This document shows, in pieces, positions 37,201 through 48,300 of a stretch of 64,000 nucleotides of DNA. How positions within the stretch are numbered: the first letter of the stretch is position 1; each line of letters begins with the position of its first letter. The translations under genes and the position numbers were made by a program. Origin of the DNA: Mayamaea pseudoterrestris (taxonomy: Eukaryota; Bacillariophyta; Bacillariophyceae; Sellaphorales; Sellaphoraceae); assembly GCA_027923505.1 (NCBI GenBank), contig BROI01000013.1, positions 186,001-250,000 on the forward strand. The letters are read 5' to 3'. The notes beneath the pieces are model-generated. The model was not told the DNA's origin and did not search any database. It was given only the letters and a program-made list of their open reading frames with translations.

Positions 37201-38752
37201 TCTCAAATGGTGCAAAAAGGACTGCCTGGAGGCTGAAGGGGGGGGGCCCCCCTGGGGGGTTGCCCAACCACGATTTATTTTCCCCCGCCTCCCACATGGG
37301 TACGGCCTCCACTACTGTGGGTATGGCCAACACCACAAGTTGCAGATTCTTCCCTGTCAAACGCCCCATGCCCTGGCCACCCAAATACCCAATGAGTCAG
37401 GCAAAACATGTCCAGGGTATGCCATTGACAGGTGCAGAGTCTCAAATGGTGCAAAAAGGACTGCCTGGAGGCTGACAACATGGGTACGGCCTCCACTGTG
37501 GGTATGGCCAACACCACAAGTTGCAGATTCTTCCCTGTCAAACGCCCCATGCCCTGGCCACCCAAATACCCAATGAGTCAGGCAAAACATGTCCAGGGTA
37601 TGCCATTGACAGGTGCAGAGTCTCAAATGGTGCAAAAAGGACTGCCTGGAGGCTGACAACATGGGTACGGCCTCCACTGTGGGTATGGCCAACACCACAA
37701 GTTGCAGATTCTTCCCTGTCAAACGCCCCATGCCCTGGCCACCCAAATACCCAATGAGTCAGGCAAAACATGTCCAGGGTATGCCATTGACAGGTGCATA
37801 GTCTCAAATGGTGCAAAAAGGACTGCCTGGAGGCTGACAACATGGGTACGGCCTCCACTGTGGGTATGGCCAACACCACAAGTTGCAGATTCTTCCCTGT
37901 CAAACGCCCCATGCCCTGGCCACCCAAATACCCAATGAGTCAGGCAAAACATGTCCAGGGTATGCCATTGACAGGTGCAGAGTCTCAAATGGTGCAAAAA
38001 GGACTGCCTGGAGGCTGACACCATGGGTACGGCCTCCACTGTGGGTATGGCCAACACCACAAGTTGCAGATTCTTCCCTGTCAAACGCCCCATGCCCTGG
38101 CCACCCAAATACCCAATGAGTCAGGCAAAACATGTCCAGGGTATGCCATTGACAGGTGCAGAGTCTCAAATGGTGCAAAAAGGACTGCCTGGAGGCTGAC
38201 ACCATGGGTACGGCCTCCACTGTGGGTATGGCCAACACCACAAGTTGCAGATTCTTCCCTGTCAAACGCCCCATGCCCTGGCCACCCAAATACCCAATGA
38301 GTCAGGCAAAACATGTCCAGGGTATGCCATTGACAGGTGCATAGTCTCAAATGGTGCAAAAAGGACTGCCTGGAGGCTGACAACATGGGTACGGCCTCCA
38401 CTGTGGGTATGGCCAACACCACAAGTTGCAGATTCTTCCCTGTCAAACGCCCCATGCCCTGGCCACCCAAATACCCAATGAGTCAGGCAAAACATGTCCA
38501 GGGTAGGCCATTGACAGGTGCATAGTCTCAAATGGTGCAAAAAGGACTGCCTGGAGGCTGACAACATGGGTATGGCCAACACCACAAGTTGCAGATTCTT
38601 CCCTGTCAAACGCCCCATGCCCTGGCCACCCAAATACCCAATGAGTCAGGCAAAACATGTCCAGGGTATGCCATTGACAGGTGCATAGTCTCAAATGGTG
38701 CAAAAAGGACTGCCTGGAGGCTGACAACATGGGTACGGCCTCCACTGTGGGT
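16100..38752 (+). repeat. 181-bp tandem satellite array, about 125 copies
   Basis: A head-to-tail array of a 181-bp unit fills 22.6 kb. A typical unit runs from TGACACCATGGGTACGGCCT through CAAACGCCCCATGCCC and CATGTCCAGGGTATGCC to ACTGCCTGGAGGC. Neighbouring units are almost identical. Recurrent alternatives are GACACCATGG or GACAACATGG, GCAGAGTC or GCATAGTC, and five or four A residues before GGACTGCC, the last giving 181- or 180-bp units. Several units carry internal deletions or insertions (near 25,850, 27,475, 27,861, 28,368, 34,065, 37,236 and 38,570). The left-most copy is diverged and short (about 142 bp to the next copy), as expected at an array edge. Apparent open frames on both strands rotate with the unit length and are not genes. 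Confidence 0.98.
37236..37299. other. G/C-homopolymer-rich insertion inside one satellite unit
   Basis: One unit is 58 bp longer than its neighbours. A segment with a run of nine G, a run of six C, GGGGGG and several C runs replaces the normal GACAAC join, and CACTGTGGG just downstream is expanded by three bases. The insert matches nothing else in the window. It could be a filler repair scar or an assembly error. Confidence 0.7.
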
Positions 38753-39063
38753 TGTAACTTGTAAATCAAATCGTTGCACCTTTCGCTTGTAGCTGTCCTT
38801 GGATGGCCAATCCAAGCTTGCAGTTGCTACAATACGAGAGACGAATAAATCGCTTTCTTAACTCTTCAAGCTTAGTAAGTCTGCTTGTTTCTACTCTATA
38901 TCGCACTAGTTTCAGCAATATACTTGTTGAATCGCTTCGAAGCCGTCGCTGCCACGCATCACGCGATCGTGAGGCTGTGGTGAGCCGCGAGTGCCGCTGT
39001 GTCACCCTATCGGACATTCGGTGTGACTTGCCCGATTTTCGCTGTTTTCGTTCGCATCCTGCA
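38753..39063 (-). repeat. 3' LTR of element A
   Basis: A 311-bp direct repeat identical by eye to 45024-45334. It lies next to the purine-rich GAGGGGAGT tract read on the minus strand, which marks it as the 3' LTR. Its outer end abuts a broken 181-bp satellite unit. Confidence 0.93.
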
Positions 39064-39081
39064 ACTCCCCTCAAGTCATAC

Positions 39082-42000
39082 CTAATAGTTAGATTCCTTG
39101 AAGAGCAGGTTCTTTAAGTGCTTGCTTGCCGTAGCCCGTGGAAGAAACTTGGTAAGTACATCCGCCGGGTTTGTCGTTCCCATGATGTGGTTGAAATTAA
39201 TAATTCCCGCCGCAATCGCTTCGCGTACACGGTGAAATGCCAGTGCATTGTGTCGCTTCGTCAGACTAGAGTGCGGTAGGTTGCTGCTTTGCGTTACCGA
39301 CTTGTTGTCTCCAAACATCCATGAAGGTCCGTCGAGCGGAACTCCCAACATGCGTAGCGTGAAGCGAAGATCCATGATCTGCTCCGTGCTCACTCTCGCT
39401 GCTACAAACTCCGAGCCGTACGTCGCCGTCTCGACCGTCGCTTGGCGTTTCGAAAACCAATCGACGACTGTTCCATTCAACATGTGTAGCATGCCCATCG
39501 CTGCCCGTCCCGTCGTGTAATCGTGGTACAGGTTCGCATCTTCGAACGTTGACATTCGCACCGCCTTGCCGCGCGGCGTGGGCATGTTCCACGGAAGCTC
39601 TTCGCAGATCTTGCCGTACACACTGTAATCCCAATCCATCTTGTCAACTGTCGCGTATCGCTCGTCCGTTGGAATCGAAACGTTGAATCGAATCGCTCCA
39701 TCCGGGTATCTTCGTAAGTATCCGCAAATATGCTTCAACCGTTCCAAGTGCCCCGCTCGTGGCGCAGCTCGGAATCTCCCCATAGTCATGACAGCACAGT
39801 GAATGTCGAATCGACATAAACTTACTGCCCATTGCAACGCACCAATTATCGATTGATACTTCGCAATTCCGTCGTCGTCAAGTTCTTTCGTTTCGTCGAG
39901 TTCCGGATGATCGCCGTCGCGTAGTGGACTTGTCTGCGGTCGCGGTTCCTCGCCGAACATTTCTTTGTAGTTCGCTAGTAGTCTTGTGACGTACTTCTTC
40001 GCTCCGAAGCAGAGTACGCCGTCGTCGTCTCGCCAAACGTCTGCGCCCAAATGATATGCCAATGGACCGACGCCCTTCAACTTGTAGTTGTAGTTCTCAA
40101 TTAAAAGATCCGTTAGTTCCTTCGGATTCTTCATCGCTATCGCTAAATCGTCGACATACACACAAACGTATTCGTAGTGCGTGCCTTTATCGCGCATCCA
40201 CACGTCCGGTTCTGCGATACACGGCGTGAAGCCAATGTCGCGGAGCGTGTCTGCAAAGTGCTCGTGCCAGCGTGCGCCTGACGTGCGAAGACCGTATAAT
40301 GCCTTCACGATCGTGAGCGTGTGACCCTCGAGCTCCCCGAACTCCGGACCTGCCACGATATAAACCTTCTCTTTCGTTTTCGCTTCCAAGTATGCGTTGC
40401 CGACGTCAGCTGCCCACAGTTCCAGACCGTTGAGTTCCGCTAACATCGCTACCATTCGTAGACTTCGCAATGACACAACGCCCGAGTAAACTGAATCCTT
40501 CGGCGGCTCTGTCATATGTCCTCCTGCGACGAGTCGTGCTTTCCGTCGCAAATCGTGCTTGACATCGAATATCATGTGCACGTTTATTCGTTTCCACGGC
40601 GCCGGCATAACCTTACCGACTCCTTGATCTGCGAACGTGTCGTAATCATTTATCTGATTTAATTCCGTTCGAATCGCATCCGTCCACAGCGTGTTGCCGT
40701 TGATCTCGTCGAGAGCTTTCGCATCTTTATAATTGCGCGGCAACCTTACGCCGAATTTGTAGCGTACGCCGTTTGCTTTCGATTTTCGTTTCGCCGCTGT
40801 TACCATCTGTCGAAACTTCTTTCGCTTCCGAGTGTAATGCTCCAGCTGCTTCCATCCTGGCTTGTCGAGTAAGCCGTGCTTGAGTCCATACTCTGCGATC
40901 GTTATCGGATCGTCCTTCTTCATGATCGCGAGAGGCTCCCACGTCGTCGTTCCGTCAGTCCATTCGACGAGAACGTTACTTGAACTTCCTTTGTATGTCG
41001 GATCGTTCGGTTTCAAATTAAGCTCGTGTCCGATTACCTTCGTGAATACCCACTGAGTCGCCGGATCGTTTCGTATATCTTCGTCCATCTGTCGTTCGAT
41101 TAAATCCGACAGTTCGTTGTAACTTATTAAGTCTTTCGCTGGCTCCTCTCCCATTTGGATTAGGAAACCTTTCGTCGTTTCGAGTAGCTCGTTATCGCGT
41201 ACTTCGATATATTCGCATACAGTCGCTCGCATTTTCTGACCGTTTTCGTGTTCCCTTACGAACGTGCGTCCGATGAGTTCGCTTGGAGAGAACAGAGGGC
41301 ATTTATTCCCTGATTCTTGCTCAGCCCTTCTGAAGAACTTCGCTGGTACGTTGGCGTGGTTCGCCATCGGAATTGTTTCGTCGTCGTTTCCTTCGTAGTT
41401 GTCGTGACTACTTTCTGTCACATTCGTGCTATGGTAGCGTCCTGTCGCGAGATCTGGAGTTTCAAAATTTCGCTCGCTTGCGCGTGTAGCTTCTTCAGAA
41501 ATCTCCCCTCCAGACTCAGGGAAGGAAGGCAACTCTCGTGGTAACAAGTAGCTGCGCGAGACCACGTTGGAGCGCGGAATCGCCTGAAGCGTGTCGTCCG
41601 TCAGAACGAGAAAAGTCATGTGCGGACCGCTATTCTCTGCGATGCCCACGAATCGGCCGTTGCCAGATCGTACCGCCGAGGGAAAGCTCCCCTGCGCCTC
41701 AAACGTGACCGGTTCCCACCACTTGAAATGTAACAAAGGCGAAATATCCGGCAAATTTCCGAACGCAACTTCCGTTGGCGTGCGCCATCCCAGCGATTTC
41801 GTCGCGAGGACGTTCAGTATCATGATTACGAATTTAATCAGCAAAACCCAGCAATGGCCTGGCGAACCCGAATCTCGTTGGAGGTTCTCCATCATTGGCT
41901 TAATGTGCGACGTGTGACGTTCGCATGGATTTTGTTCTGGATGACCCGGTTCTGTGGTCACTTGAGGAATATTGTACATCCGACAGAGATCCCTCACAGC

Positions 42001-42153
42001 CTTGCCAGTCTCCGACTTGGCATTGTCGCTGAGCAGTCCGTTAGGAGCGCCCACTTCGCGGATAAAATCCTCTAACGCGTTTGACATTTCGCTCTCCGAC
42101 TTCATCGGGTAGCCGCGCGTGTAAAAACTTTCTCGTCCAACAAAGAGCTGCAT
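39082..42153 (-). CDS. element A pol part: integrase, chromodomain-like module, reverse transcriptase, RNase H
   Basis: This is a long frame of the copia-like element. In order it shows an integrase-core-like segment (GLLSDNAKSETGKAVRDLCR, with PGHPEQNPCERH), a chromodomain-like stretch (NVLVEWTDGTTTWEPLAIM), reverse transcriptase (WAADVGNAYLEAKTKEKVYI; YVCVYVDDLAIAM) and a C-terminal RNase H ending near ADVLTKFLPRAT. Integrase before reverse transcriptase is the copia order. It belongs to the mobile element, not to the host gene set. Confidence 0.85.
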   Translation of the reverse strand: MQLFVGRESFYTRGYPMKSESEMSNALEDFIREVGAPNGLLSDNAKSETGKAVRDLCRMYNIPQVTTEPGHPEQNPCERHTSHIKPMMENLQRDSGSPGHCWVLLIKFVIMILNVLATKSLGWRTPTEVAFGNLPDISPLLHFKWWEPVTFEAQGSFPSAVRSGNGRFVGIAENSGPHMTFLVLTDDTLQAIPRSNVVSRSYLLPRELPSFPESGGEISEEATRASERNFETPDLATGRYHSTNVTESSHDNYEGNDDETIPMANHANVPAKFFRRAEQESGNKCPLFSPSELIGRTFVREHENGQKMRATVCEYIEVRDNELLETTKGFLIQMGEEPAKDLISYNELSDLIERQMDEDIRNDPATQWVFTKVIGHELNLKPNDPTYKGSSSNVLVEWTDGTTTWEPLAIMKKDDPITIAEYGLKHGLLDKPGWKQLEHYTRKRKKFRQMVTAAKRKSKANGVRYKFGVRLPRNYKDAKALDEINGNTLWTDAIRTELNQINDYDTFADQGVGKVMPAPWKRINVHMIFDVKHDLRRKARLVAGGHMTEPPKDSVYSGVVSLRSLRMVAMLAELNGLELWAADVGNAYLEAKTKEKVYIVAGPEFGELEGHTLTIVKALYGLRTSGARWHEHFADTLRDIGFTPCIAEPDVWMRDKGTHYEYVCVYVDDLAIAMKNPKELTDLLIENYNYKLKGVGPLAYHLGADVWRDDDGVLCFGAKKYVTRLLANYKEMFGEEPRPQTSPLRDGDHPELDETKELDDDGIAKYQSIIGALQWAVSLCRFDIHCAVMTMGRFRAAPRAGHLERLKHICGYLRRYPDGAIRFNVSIPTDERYATVDKMDWDYSVYGKICEELPWNMPTPRGKAVRMSTFEDANLYHDYTTGRAAMGMLHMLNGTVVDWFSKRQATVETATYGSEFVAARVSTEQIMDLRFTLRMLGVPLDGPSWMFGDNKSVTQSSNLPHSSLTKRHNALAFHRVREAIAAGIINFNHIMGTTNPADVLTKFLPRATASKHLKNLLFKESNY

Positions 42154-44933
42154 CTTAGTAGCTCCCCATGCCCTAGAATTCCATCATCCAAAGCTGGCGT
42201 GTCAGAGTGTATCGTGTCCGTGGCGAATAGTTCGCGCAACCGCTGAACGTTCGCGGCCGGAAATCGTGATTTCGTGAGGTGTCGAAATGGTAATCGCGGG
42301 TGTGCGCTGAGATGATACCATGCTTCCGTGTGACGTAAAGTCTGTTGAACGCGCTCAGTCGGGACCCATCCGAGGTACGGCCGAAGAGCATTATAGTCCG
42401 GTTCCTTGCTTCTTAGCTTCCGCAAATTAACGCGTGAAAACTGAGCGTGTCGCACGCACCGATTGATCAGTACGTCAAGTTCGTCGCCAGTGCGTGTCGG
42501 CGTGTGACGATTGCGGTGCGTGATACCGTCATCATCGAATCGTTCGTCGAAAGATCCATAATCGTGATCTCGTTCGTCGAAATCGTCGTGCGCGTGCTCG
42601 ACATCGTAAACAGTCGGGTCCCACGGCACGTCCGACGTCATGATGACAGTCGGATACTTATCCAAATCATCGAACGTGGGTTTCGTCACGTCCAAGTACA
42701 CCAGGCCATCGCGAATTGCCAATGGCAAAACGTAGCCTCCAATGTTCGTCGTAATTCGTTGCGTTCCGCCAAACATGGTCGGAATATCGTCGACGCGATG
42801 TCCCATTGCGCGCAATTGATTCGGGCAATGAATCGTCGGTCCGTCTCGCTTTAAAGCATACTGGTGACACAGAAGCAGAATGGTTTCGCCACTAAGGGTC
42901 TTTGCCAGTCCAGCTGCAGTGCCAATCTTGAGAGCTGGGACAATATGATCGTCAATACCAGTCACATCCACCTCGGCGTTCGTTTCCGAAACGACGAGCA
43001 TGTCTCCTCCGCATAAGCCTCCGTTCGCGCCGCTGTCGATGAGCGCGCCTTCGTTGATCCGCTCGTAGTGTGCGCGATTGACGCGCATACGACGATGCAT
43101 GTTGAAGCTGAATGTACCTCGTCCGGTGTTATCAGTCGTCAACGATCCTGTCACTTGCTGAGTTGTAGTACTCGCATTGTTCGCTTGCAGAACCGATCGT
43201 GCAGCCGTTTGGACTGACATTCCACTATTGCCGGGCTGAATATTAATCGTGCCAGGAACGCTTGCGTGATCGTTCGCTACAGATTCCGTCGCGTGACGCT
43301 CTTGATGCGCCGCGTTGACTTGCGTCTGCGTCGTAGCCGTGCCTCGTTGGTTGCGCGGTCGCCATCCGTTTTCGGGTGTCTTGGGCGCCGTCGCACGCTT
43401 GTCCTTCAACTGCTTTCGCTGATCAAACTTCATCTCCAACCAGACTTCATCCTTCACGCTCGCGTGAGGTTTCTTCATGATCGCTGCAAATCGTTCCGCC
43501 GATAAGCCGCTTGGAGTCGCGCCGCCATTGCCGCCGCCGCCTCCTTTCGTTCCACTAGACTGCGCTTGATTGATTGTGCGCTTAGTCTTCGTCGTCGATG
43601 GGTGTTTCTTGTCATACTTGATGCAGCACTCTTCTAAGTGCGCGTACAACTGCGCGAAATTGTCTTCCGAGTCGTGTTGCCCCATGTGTTTCTTGATGGC
43701 AATCATTCCGTCAAAACCTGCTAGTGATGCGCTGAATCCTGTGTGCTCGGAGAAAGCGTCGCGTAGCATGTCGTATCGTTGTAAACCTGTCAGAGCTTCT
43801 GCGTCCATTTCGAGCAGCCAGATGACTTTCTTGTAGAACAGTGCGAGAAATTCGATCGTCGGCCGTGACCACTTCTCGGTCAGCCGCATTCCCTGCAGTT
43901 CCGTTCGCGCGCGTTCCTTCTCGATGTGAGCAGTAGCGCCTTCTTCGTATCGCGTTCGCAATCGTTGGTAGACTTCGCGTCCGTCCATCGTCTTCTTGAA
44001 CTGCTGTACTGCGAGTGATGCAGACGGAGTTCGACAGTGCGTGAGAAAGATCCTGTATACAAACACATTCTTCTTTGCATACGCCTTCTGTTCCTTCGGT
44101 CCCTTTTCCTTCGGGTCATAATCGTCGTCAAAGACTTCGTGGAAGTCGTGCAATGTAGCGATGACTTTCAACTCGGAAATCCACTGTTTCCACGAGGAAT
44201 CCAGCTTCATTTCTTTACAATCCTTCGCCGAGAACTTGATAGACTTCGTAAATTGGTCTGAATACTTCTCGTCGTCTTCGTCGTCGCCGAGGTCCAGTAC
44301 GGATGTCGGTGACTGCTTCGTGTCCACGTCCACGCTCGTCGGTGGCACCTTGTCGGCCGAGTCGGGCTTCGACTCGTCGCCTTCGTTCGTTAGCGTGGAG
44401 TCCTTGGATTCGTCCTTCTTGGATTCCGTTTCGCTTTCCTTCGCTGGAGGTTTCGCTCCGCTTCCGCTGCCCACGCTCGCAATGTTGCGCGCTTGGACTC
44501 GTTCCTTCGCTCGTGCTGTGACGAACGTCGCCAGCGTTTCGGTGGTCAGTTGCGACCATGTCTTGATGTCCGGCGACTCTTGCGCCAAATACCATTCGAT
44601 CGCGTTCGTGATCGTGCGTTGTTTCATCTTCGTTAGCGAGTGTTCGCTCGTTTCCTGCGTGACATTGTCGCCATCGTCAGTCGTCGTCGTTGTCGTCGTC
44701 GTGACGTTCCACTTCGTCGCGAAATCGTCGTACTCCATCTCGATCAATTGCGTAAGCGATTCTACTCCGAGTTCGTCGAATAACTCCTTGAACTGAGGAT
44801 CTTGGAAAACGCCTACGTTCTCTTCGTAAACATGCGCAAACGCCGCGTCTTTCTGCGCGCGAGTTTCCGCCATCGTTGTCGTCGTGACAATGTTCTTGCT
44901 ATCACCTGCGGAACTTTCCGGGCCAAGAACCAA
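42102..44933 (-). CDS. element A gag-protease part
   Basis: This is the long upstream frame of the copia-like element. It begins with a gag-like region rich in charged helices, including a Gly-rich linker (GTKGGGGGNGGATPSG) typical of gag-to-nucleocapsid junctions. A retropepsin-type motif follows (GALIDSGANGGLCGGDMLVV), then a pre-integrase region (TERVQQTLRHTEAWYHLSAH). It is element-encoded, not a host gene. Confidence 0.82.
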   Translation of the reverse strand: MVLGPESSAGDSKNIVTTTTMAETRAQKDAAFAHVYEENVGVFQDPQFKELFDELGVESLTQLIEMEYDDFATKWNVTTTTTTTTDDGDNVTQETSEHSLTKMKQRTITNAIEWYLAQESPDIKTWSQLTTETLATFVTARAKERVQARNIASVGSGSGAKPPAKESETESKKDESKDSTLTNEGDESKPDSADKVPPTSVDVDTKQSPTSVLDLGDDEDDEKYSDQFTKSIKFSAKDCKEMKLDSSWKQWISELKVIATLHDFHEVFDDDYDPKEKGPKEQKAYAKKNVFVYRIFLTHCRTPSASLAVQQFKKTMDGREVYQRLRTRYEEGATAHIEKERARTELQGMRLTEKWSRPTIEFLALFYKKVIWLLEMDAEALTGLQRYDMLRDAFSEHTGFSASLAGFDGMIAIKKHMGQHDSEDNFAQLYAHLEECCIKYDKKHPSTTKTKRTINQAQSSGTKGGGGGNGGATPSGLSAERFAAIMKKPHASVKDEVWLEMKFDQRKQLKDKRATAPKTPENGWRPRNQRGTATTQTQVNAAHQERHATESVANDHASVPGTINIQPGNSGMSVQTAARSVLQANNASTTTQQVTGSLTTDNTGRGTFSFNMHRRMRVNRAHYERINEGALIDSGANGGLCGGDMLVVSETNAEVDVTGIDDHIVPALKIGTAAGLAKTLSGETILLLCHQYALKRDGPTIHCPNQLRAMGHRVDDIPTMFGGTQRITTNIGGYVLPLAIRDGLVYLDVTKPTFDDLDKYPTVIMTSDVPWDPTVYDVEHAHDDFDERDHDYGSFDERFDDDGITHRNRHTPTRTGDELDVLINRCVRHAQFSRVNLRKLRSKEPDYNALRPYLGWVPTERVQQTLRHTEAWYHLSAHPRLPFRHLTKSRFPAANVQRLRELFATDTIHSDTPALDDGILGHGELLRCSSLLDEKVFTRAATR

Positions 44934-45023
44934 CGTGCGTCCACGTTACTTCGTAAATCAATAGTACTCTTCGTCGATAAAGTCTCTATGCCGAGGCAAT
45001 GAGTCTCAAGACAGTGTTAATCT

Positions 45024-45334
45024 TGTAACTTGTAAATCAAATCGTTGCACCTTTCGCTTGTAGCTGTCCTTGGATGGCCAATCCAAGCTTGCAGTTGCTA
45101 CAATACGAGAGACGAATAAATCGCTTTCTTAACTCTTCAAGCTTAGTAAGTCTGCTTGTTTCTACTCTATATCGCACTAGTTTCAGCAATATACTTGTTG
45201 AATCGCTTCGAAGCCGTCGCTGCCACGCATCACGCGATCGTGAGGCTGTGGTGAGCCGCGAGTGCCGCTGTGTCACCCTATCGGACATTCGGTGTGACTT
45301 GCCCGATTTTCGCTGTTTTCGTTCGCATCCTGCA
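45024..45334 (-). repeat. 5' LTR of element A
   Basis: A 311-bp direct repeat identical by eye to 38753-39063. The inner side, read on the minus strand, continues AGATTAACACTG, a candidate primer-binding region. A similar AGATTAACA follows the 5' LTR of element C. The outer end abuts a 169-bp satellite unit at ATGCTTGG. Confidence 0.93.
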
Positions 45335-48300
45335 ATGCTTGGCTGGTGTCTCAGGGGATGGCAATGTATTTGGTGACAACTTGTCACCAGCTAGTGCCAT
45401 ACAGCTACAGCGCCTGGCAGGTGCCAACATCAGCGGGTGCAACGTCAGTCTGCCATGCAGAGTGACACACAAGCCCTATAGGTGCCCAATAAGAATGGTG
45501 CAACAACATTATTCAGGCTGCGCTACAAGATGGTATGCCTGGCTAGTGTCTCAGGGGACGGCAATGATATTGGTGACAACTTGTTACCAGTCTCAGCCTG
45601 CAGATGCCGTGACATTCAAACACACCTACAGCAGGCAGTTTAGCGCCCAAATCACACCAGAATGGTGCCAACATCATTATTCAGGCTGCGCTACAAGATG
45701 GTATGCCTGGCTGGTGTCTCAGGGGACGGCAATGTATTTGGTGACAACTTGTCACCAGTCTCAGCCTGCAGATGCCGTGACATTCAAACGCCCCTACAGC
45801 AAGCCCTGTAGATGCCCAAAATACCCCTGAATGGTGCCAACATCATTATTCAGGCTGCGCTACAAGAAGGTATGCCTGGCTGGTGTCTCATGGACGGCAA
45901 TGTGATATTGGTGACATCTTGTCACCAGTCTCAGCCAGCAGATGCCGTGACATTCAAACGCCCCTACAGCAAGCCATGTGTATGCCCAAATTGACCCAGA
46001 ATGGTGCCAACATCATTATTTCAGGCTGCGCTACAAGATGGTTTGCTTGGCTGGTGTTTCAGGGGACGGCAATTATATTGGTGACAACTTGTCACCAGTC
46101 TCAGCCTGCAGATGCCGTGACATTCAAACGCCCCTACAGCACGCCCTGTAGGTGCCCAAAATGACACCAGAATGGTGCCAACATCATTATTCAGGCTGCG
46201 CTACAAGATGGTAGGCTTGGCTGGTGTCTCAGGGGATGGCAATGTATTTGGTGACAACTTGTCACCAGTCTCAGCCCGCAGATGCCGTGACATTCAAACG
46301 CCCCTACAGCAGGCCATGTAGTGCCCCAAATGACACCAGAATGGTGCCAACATCATTATTCAGGCTGCGCTACAAGATGGTAGGCTAGGCTGGTGTCTCA
46401 GGGCATGGCAATGTATTTGGTGACAACTTGTCACCAGTCTCAGCCTGCAGATGCCGTGACATTCAAACGCCCCTACAGCAGGCCATGTATACACCCAAAT
46501 GACACCAGAATGGTGCCAACATCATTATTCAGGCTGCGCTACAAGATGGTAGGCTTGGCTGGTGTCTCAGGGGACGGCAATGTATTTGGTGACAACTTGT
46601 CACCAGTCTCAGCCCGCAGCGATGCCGTGACATTCAAACGCCCCTACAGCAGGCCCCCCAAATTACACCAGAATGGTGCCAACATCATTATTCAGGCTGC
46701 GCTACAAGATGGTATGCCTGGCTGGTGTCTCAGGGGATGGCAATGTATTTGGTGACAACTTGTCACCAGTCTCAGCCCGCAGATGCCGTGACATTCAAAC
46801 GCCCCTACAGCAGGCCATGTATACACCCAAATGACACCAGAATAGTGCCAACATCATTATTCAGGCTGCGCAACAAGATGGCATGCCTGGCTGGTGTCTC
46901 AGGGGACCGCAATGTTTTTTGGTGACAACTTGTCACCAGTCTCAGCCTGGAGATGCCTTGACATTCAAATGCCCCTACAGCAGGCCATGTATACACCCAA
47001 ATGACACCAGAATGGTGCCAACATCATTATTCAGGCTGCGCTACAAGATGGTATGCTTGGCTGGTGTCTCAGGGAATGGCAATGTATTTGGTAACAACTT
47101 GTCACCAGTCTCAGCCCGCAGATGCCGTGACATTCAAACGCCCCTACAGCAGGCCCTGTAGGTGCCCAAAATACACCAGAATGGTGCCAACATCATTATT
47201 CAGGCTGCGCTACAAGATGGTATGCCTGGCTGGTGTCTCAGGGGATGGCAATGTATTTGGTGACAACTTGTCACCAGTCTCAGCCTGCAGATGCCGTGAC
47301 ATTCAAACGCCCCTACAGCAAGCCCTGTAGGTGCCCAAATTACACCAGAATGGTGCCAACATCATTTTTCAGGCTGCGCTACAAGATGGTATGCTTGGCT
47401 GGTGTCTCAGGGGATGGCAATGTATTTGGTGACAACTTGTCACCAGTCTCAGCCTGCAGATGCCGTGACATTCAAACGCCCCTACAGCAGGCCCTGTAGG
47501 TGCCCAAATTGCACCAGCATGGTGCCAACATCATTTTTGAAGCAGAGCTACAAGATGGTACGCTTGTCTGGTTTCTCAGGGGATGGCAATGTATTTGGTG
47601 ACAACTTGTCACCAGTCTCAGCCCGCAGATGCCGTGACATTCAAACGCCCCTACAGCAAGCCATGTAGGTGCCCAAATTACACCAGAATGGTGCCAACAT
47701 TATTATTCAGGCTGCGCTACAAGATGGTATGCCTGGCTGGTGTCTCAGGGGACGGTAATGATATTGGTGACAACTTGTCACCAGTCTCAGCCTGCAGATG
47801 CCGTGACACTCAAACGCCCCTACAGCAAGCCCTGTAGGTGCCCAAATTACACCAGAATGGTGCCAACATCCTTATTCAGGCTGCGCTACTAGATGGTATG
47901 CCTGGCTGGTGTCCCAGAACACTGCAATGTTATTGGTGACAACTTGTCACCAGTCTCAGCCCGCAGATGCCATGACATTCAAACACACCTACAGCAAGCC
48001 CTGTTGGTGCCCAAAATACCCCAGAATGGTGTCAACATCATTTTTCAGGCTGCGCTACAAGATGGTATGCCTGGCTGCTGTCTCAGGGGATGGCAATGTA
48101 TTTGATGACAACTTGTCACCAGTCTCAGCCCGCAGATGCCGTGACATTCAAACGCCCCTACAGCACGCCCTGTAGGTGCCCAAATTACACCAGAATGGTG
48201 CCAACATCATTATTCAGGCTGCGCTACAAGATGGTATGCCTGGCTGGTGTCTCAGGGGACTGAAATGTGATTGGTGACAACTTGTCACCAGTCTCAGCCT

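Larger units (their letters stand above)
38753..45334 (-). mobile_element. copia-like LTR retrotransposon A, young and near-whole
   Basis: A Ty1/copia-order element lies on the minus strand, bounded by two 311-bp LTRs that look identical by eye, so it inserted very recently. Parts in transcription order: 5' LTR at 45334-45024; gag from about 44.9 kb; an aspartic protease motif (DSGANGG) near 43.0 kb; integrase about 42.4-41.6 kb; a chromodomain-like segment (NVLVEWTDGTTTWEPL) near 40.95 kb; reverse transcriptase with the YVDD box near 40.15 kb; RNase H to about 39.1 kb; a polypurine tract (GAGGGGAG); and the 3' LTR. LTRs end in TG...CA. The left flank is the 181-bp satellite and the right flank the 169-bp satellite; no matching 5-bp target duplication is seen. 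It looks largely whole. Confidence 0.93.

Noticed and set aside
16100-38752. CRISPR-like array
   Set aside because: Units are contiguous 181-bp copies without unique spacers between short repeats, and the genome context is eukaryotic.
16158-38792. Dozens of open frames of 60-310 codons on both strands across the 181-bp array
   Set aside because: They repeat the same peptide in rotating frames because 181 is not a multiple of three. Longer ones arise only where 180-bp units occur in succession. Both strands are open at once and no gene signals are present, so they are by-products of a satellite.
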